A stretch of DNA of 5,454 nt from Gammaproteobacteria bacterium (GTDB lineage: Bacteria > Pseudomonadota > Gammaproteobacteria > Steroidobacterales > Woeseiaceae): NCBI GenBank assembly GCA_030641695.1, contig DAOWGY010000099.1, forward strand, positions 1 through 5,454, given 5' to 3'. This document shows, piece by piece, positions 5,353 through 5,454 of this stretch; position 1 is the stretch's first letter; each line of letters opens with the position of its first letter. Made by a program: the position numbers and the translations under genes. Below the pieces are notes generated by a model. That model searched no databases, had not been told where the DNA came from, and saw only the letters and a list, made by a program, of their open reading frames with translations.

Positions 5353-5454
5353 ATGAACTTCGGCGACAGAATACGGCAACTCAGACAGGACAAAGGCCTC
5401 ACCCAGCCGGAACTGGCCGACGCCATGGGCATCGAGCAGTCCTACCTGTCGAAG
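5353..5454 (+). CDS. XRE-family helix-turn-helix transcriptional regulator, N-terminus only
   Basis: Only the first 34 codons are inside the window; the frame is open to the right edge. The translation opens MNFGDRIRQLRQDKG and continues with LTQPELADAMGIEQSYLSK at 16-34. That is the standard start of a Cro/C1-type (XRE) helix-turn-helix: helix 1 about residues 3-13, then the LTQPELA scaffold helix and the recognition helix starting near I27-S30. Proteins of this type bind DNA as dimers and often repress their own gene. AGGAG (5342-5346) lies 6 bases before the ATG, a strong ribosome binding site. The remainder could be a short stand-alone regulator or carry a C-terminal sensing or membrane domain, which cannot be judged here. 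The gene faces away from the NRDE gene and has several symmetric elements upstream. Confidence 0.9.
   Translation, partial: MNFGDRIRQLRQDKGLTQPELADAMGIEQSYLSK

Overview
The window looks like chromosomal DNA of a GC-rich gammaproteobacterium. This rests on the types of ArgR, ArgG and ArgC present, a carboxylesterase II of the Pseudomonas EstB type, and an NRDE-family protein. ArgG and ArgC resemble the Xanthomonadales/Bacteroidetes forms more than the E. coli forms. That taxonomic placement is an impression from remembered motifs, not from a search. Every gene in view appears intact except the two cut by the window edges, and I see no mobile element, RNA gene or CRISPR array.

The left two thirds (1-3678) is a four-gene arginine cluster read on the minus strand: argR (3678-3226), argG (3201-1993), a P-loop protein without an assigned function (1990-935), and argC (938 to beyond the left edge). 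The spacing is very tight. There are 24 bases between argR and argG, 2 bases between argG and the P-loop gene, and a GTGA stop/start overlap between the P-loop gene and argC. The last three genes all start with GTG, which suggests translational coupling. Upstream of argR is a candidate sigma-70 promoter followed by a palindrome with ARG-box architecture (5-bp arms, 4-bp AT spacer), so the repressor probably controls its own operon. ArgC and ArgG catalyse two steps of arginine synthesis and ArgR senses the product. The P-loop protein is the unexplained member of the set.

To the right of the divergent intergenic region (3679-3828), which also holds a perfect 14-bp-arm inverted repeat, lies a plus-strand carboxylesterase (3829-4491). 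It meets a minus-strand NRDE/TANGO2-like protein (5241-4468) tail to tail, and the two coding regions overlap by 24 bases. The last intergenic region (5242-5352) is AT-rich and dense in small symmetric elements: three TATTC repeats at exact 10-bp intervals, a TATTCATG/CATGAATA inverted repeat, and a second inverted repeat running into the ribosome binding site of the next gene. That gene (5353 to beyond the right edge) begins an XRE-type helix-turn-helix regulator, so these elements are plausible operators for it and for the divergent NRDE gene.
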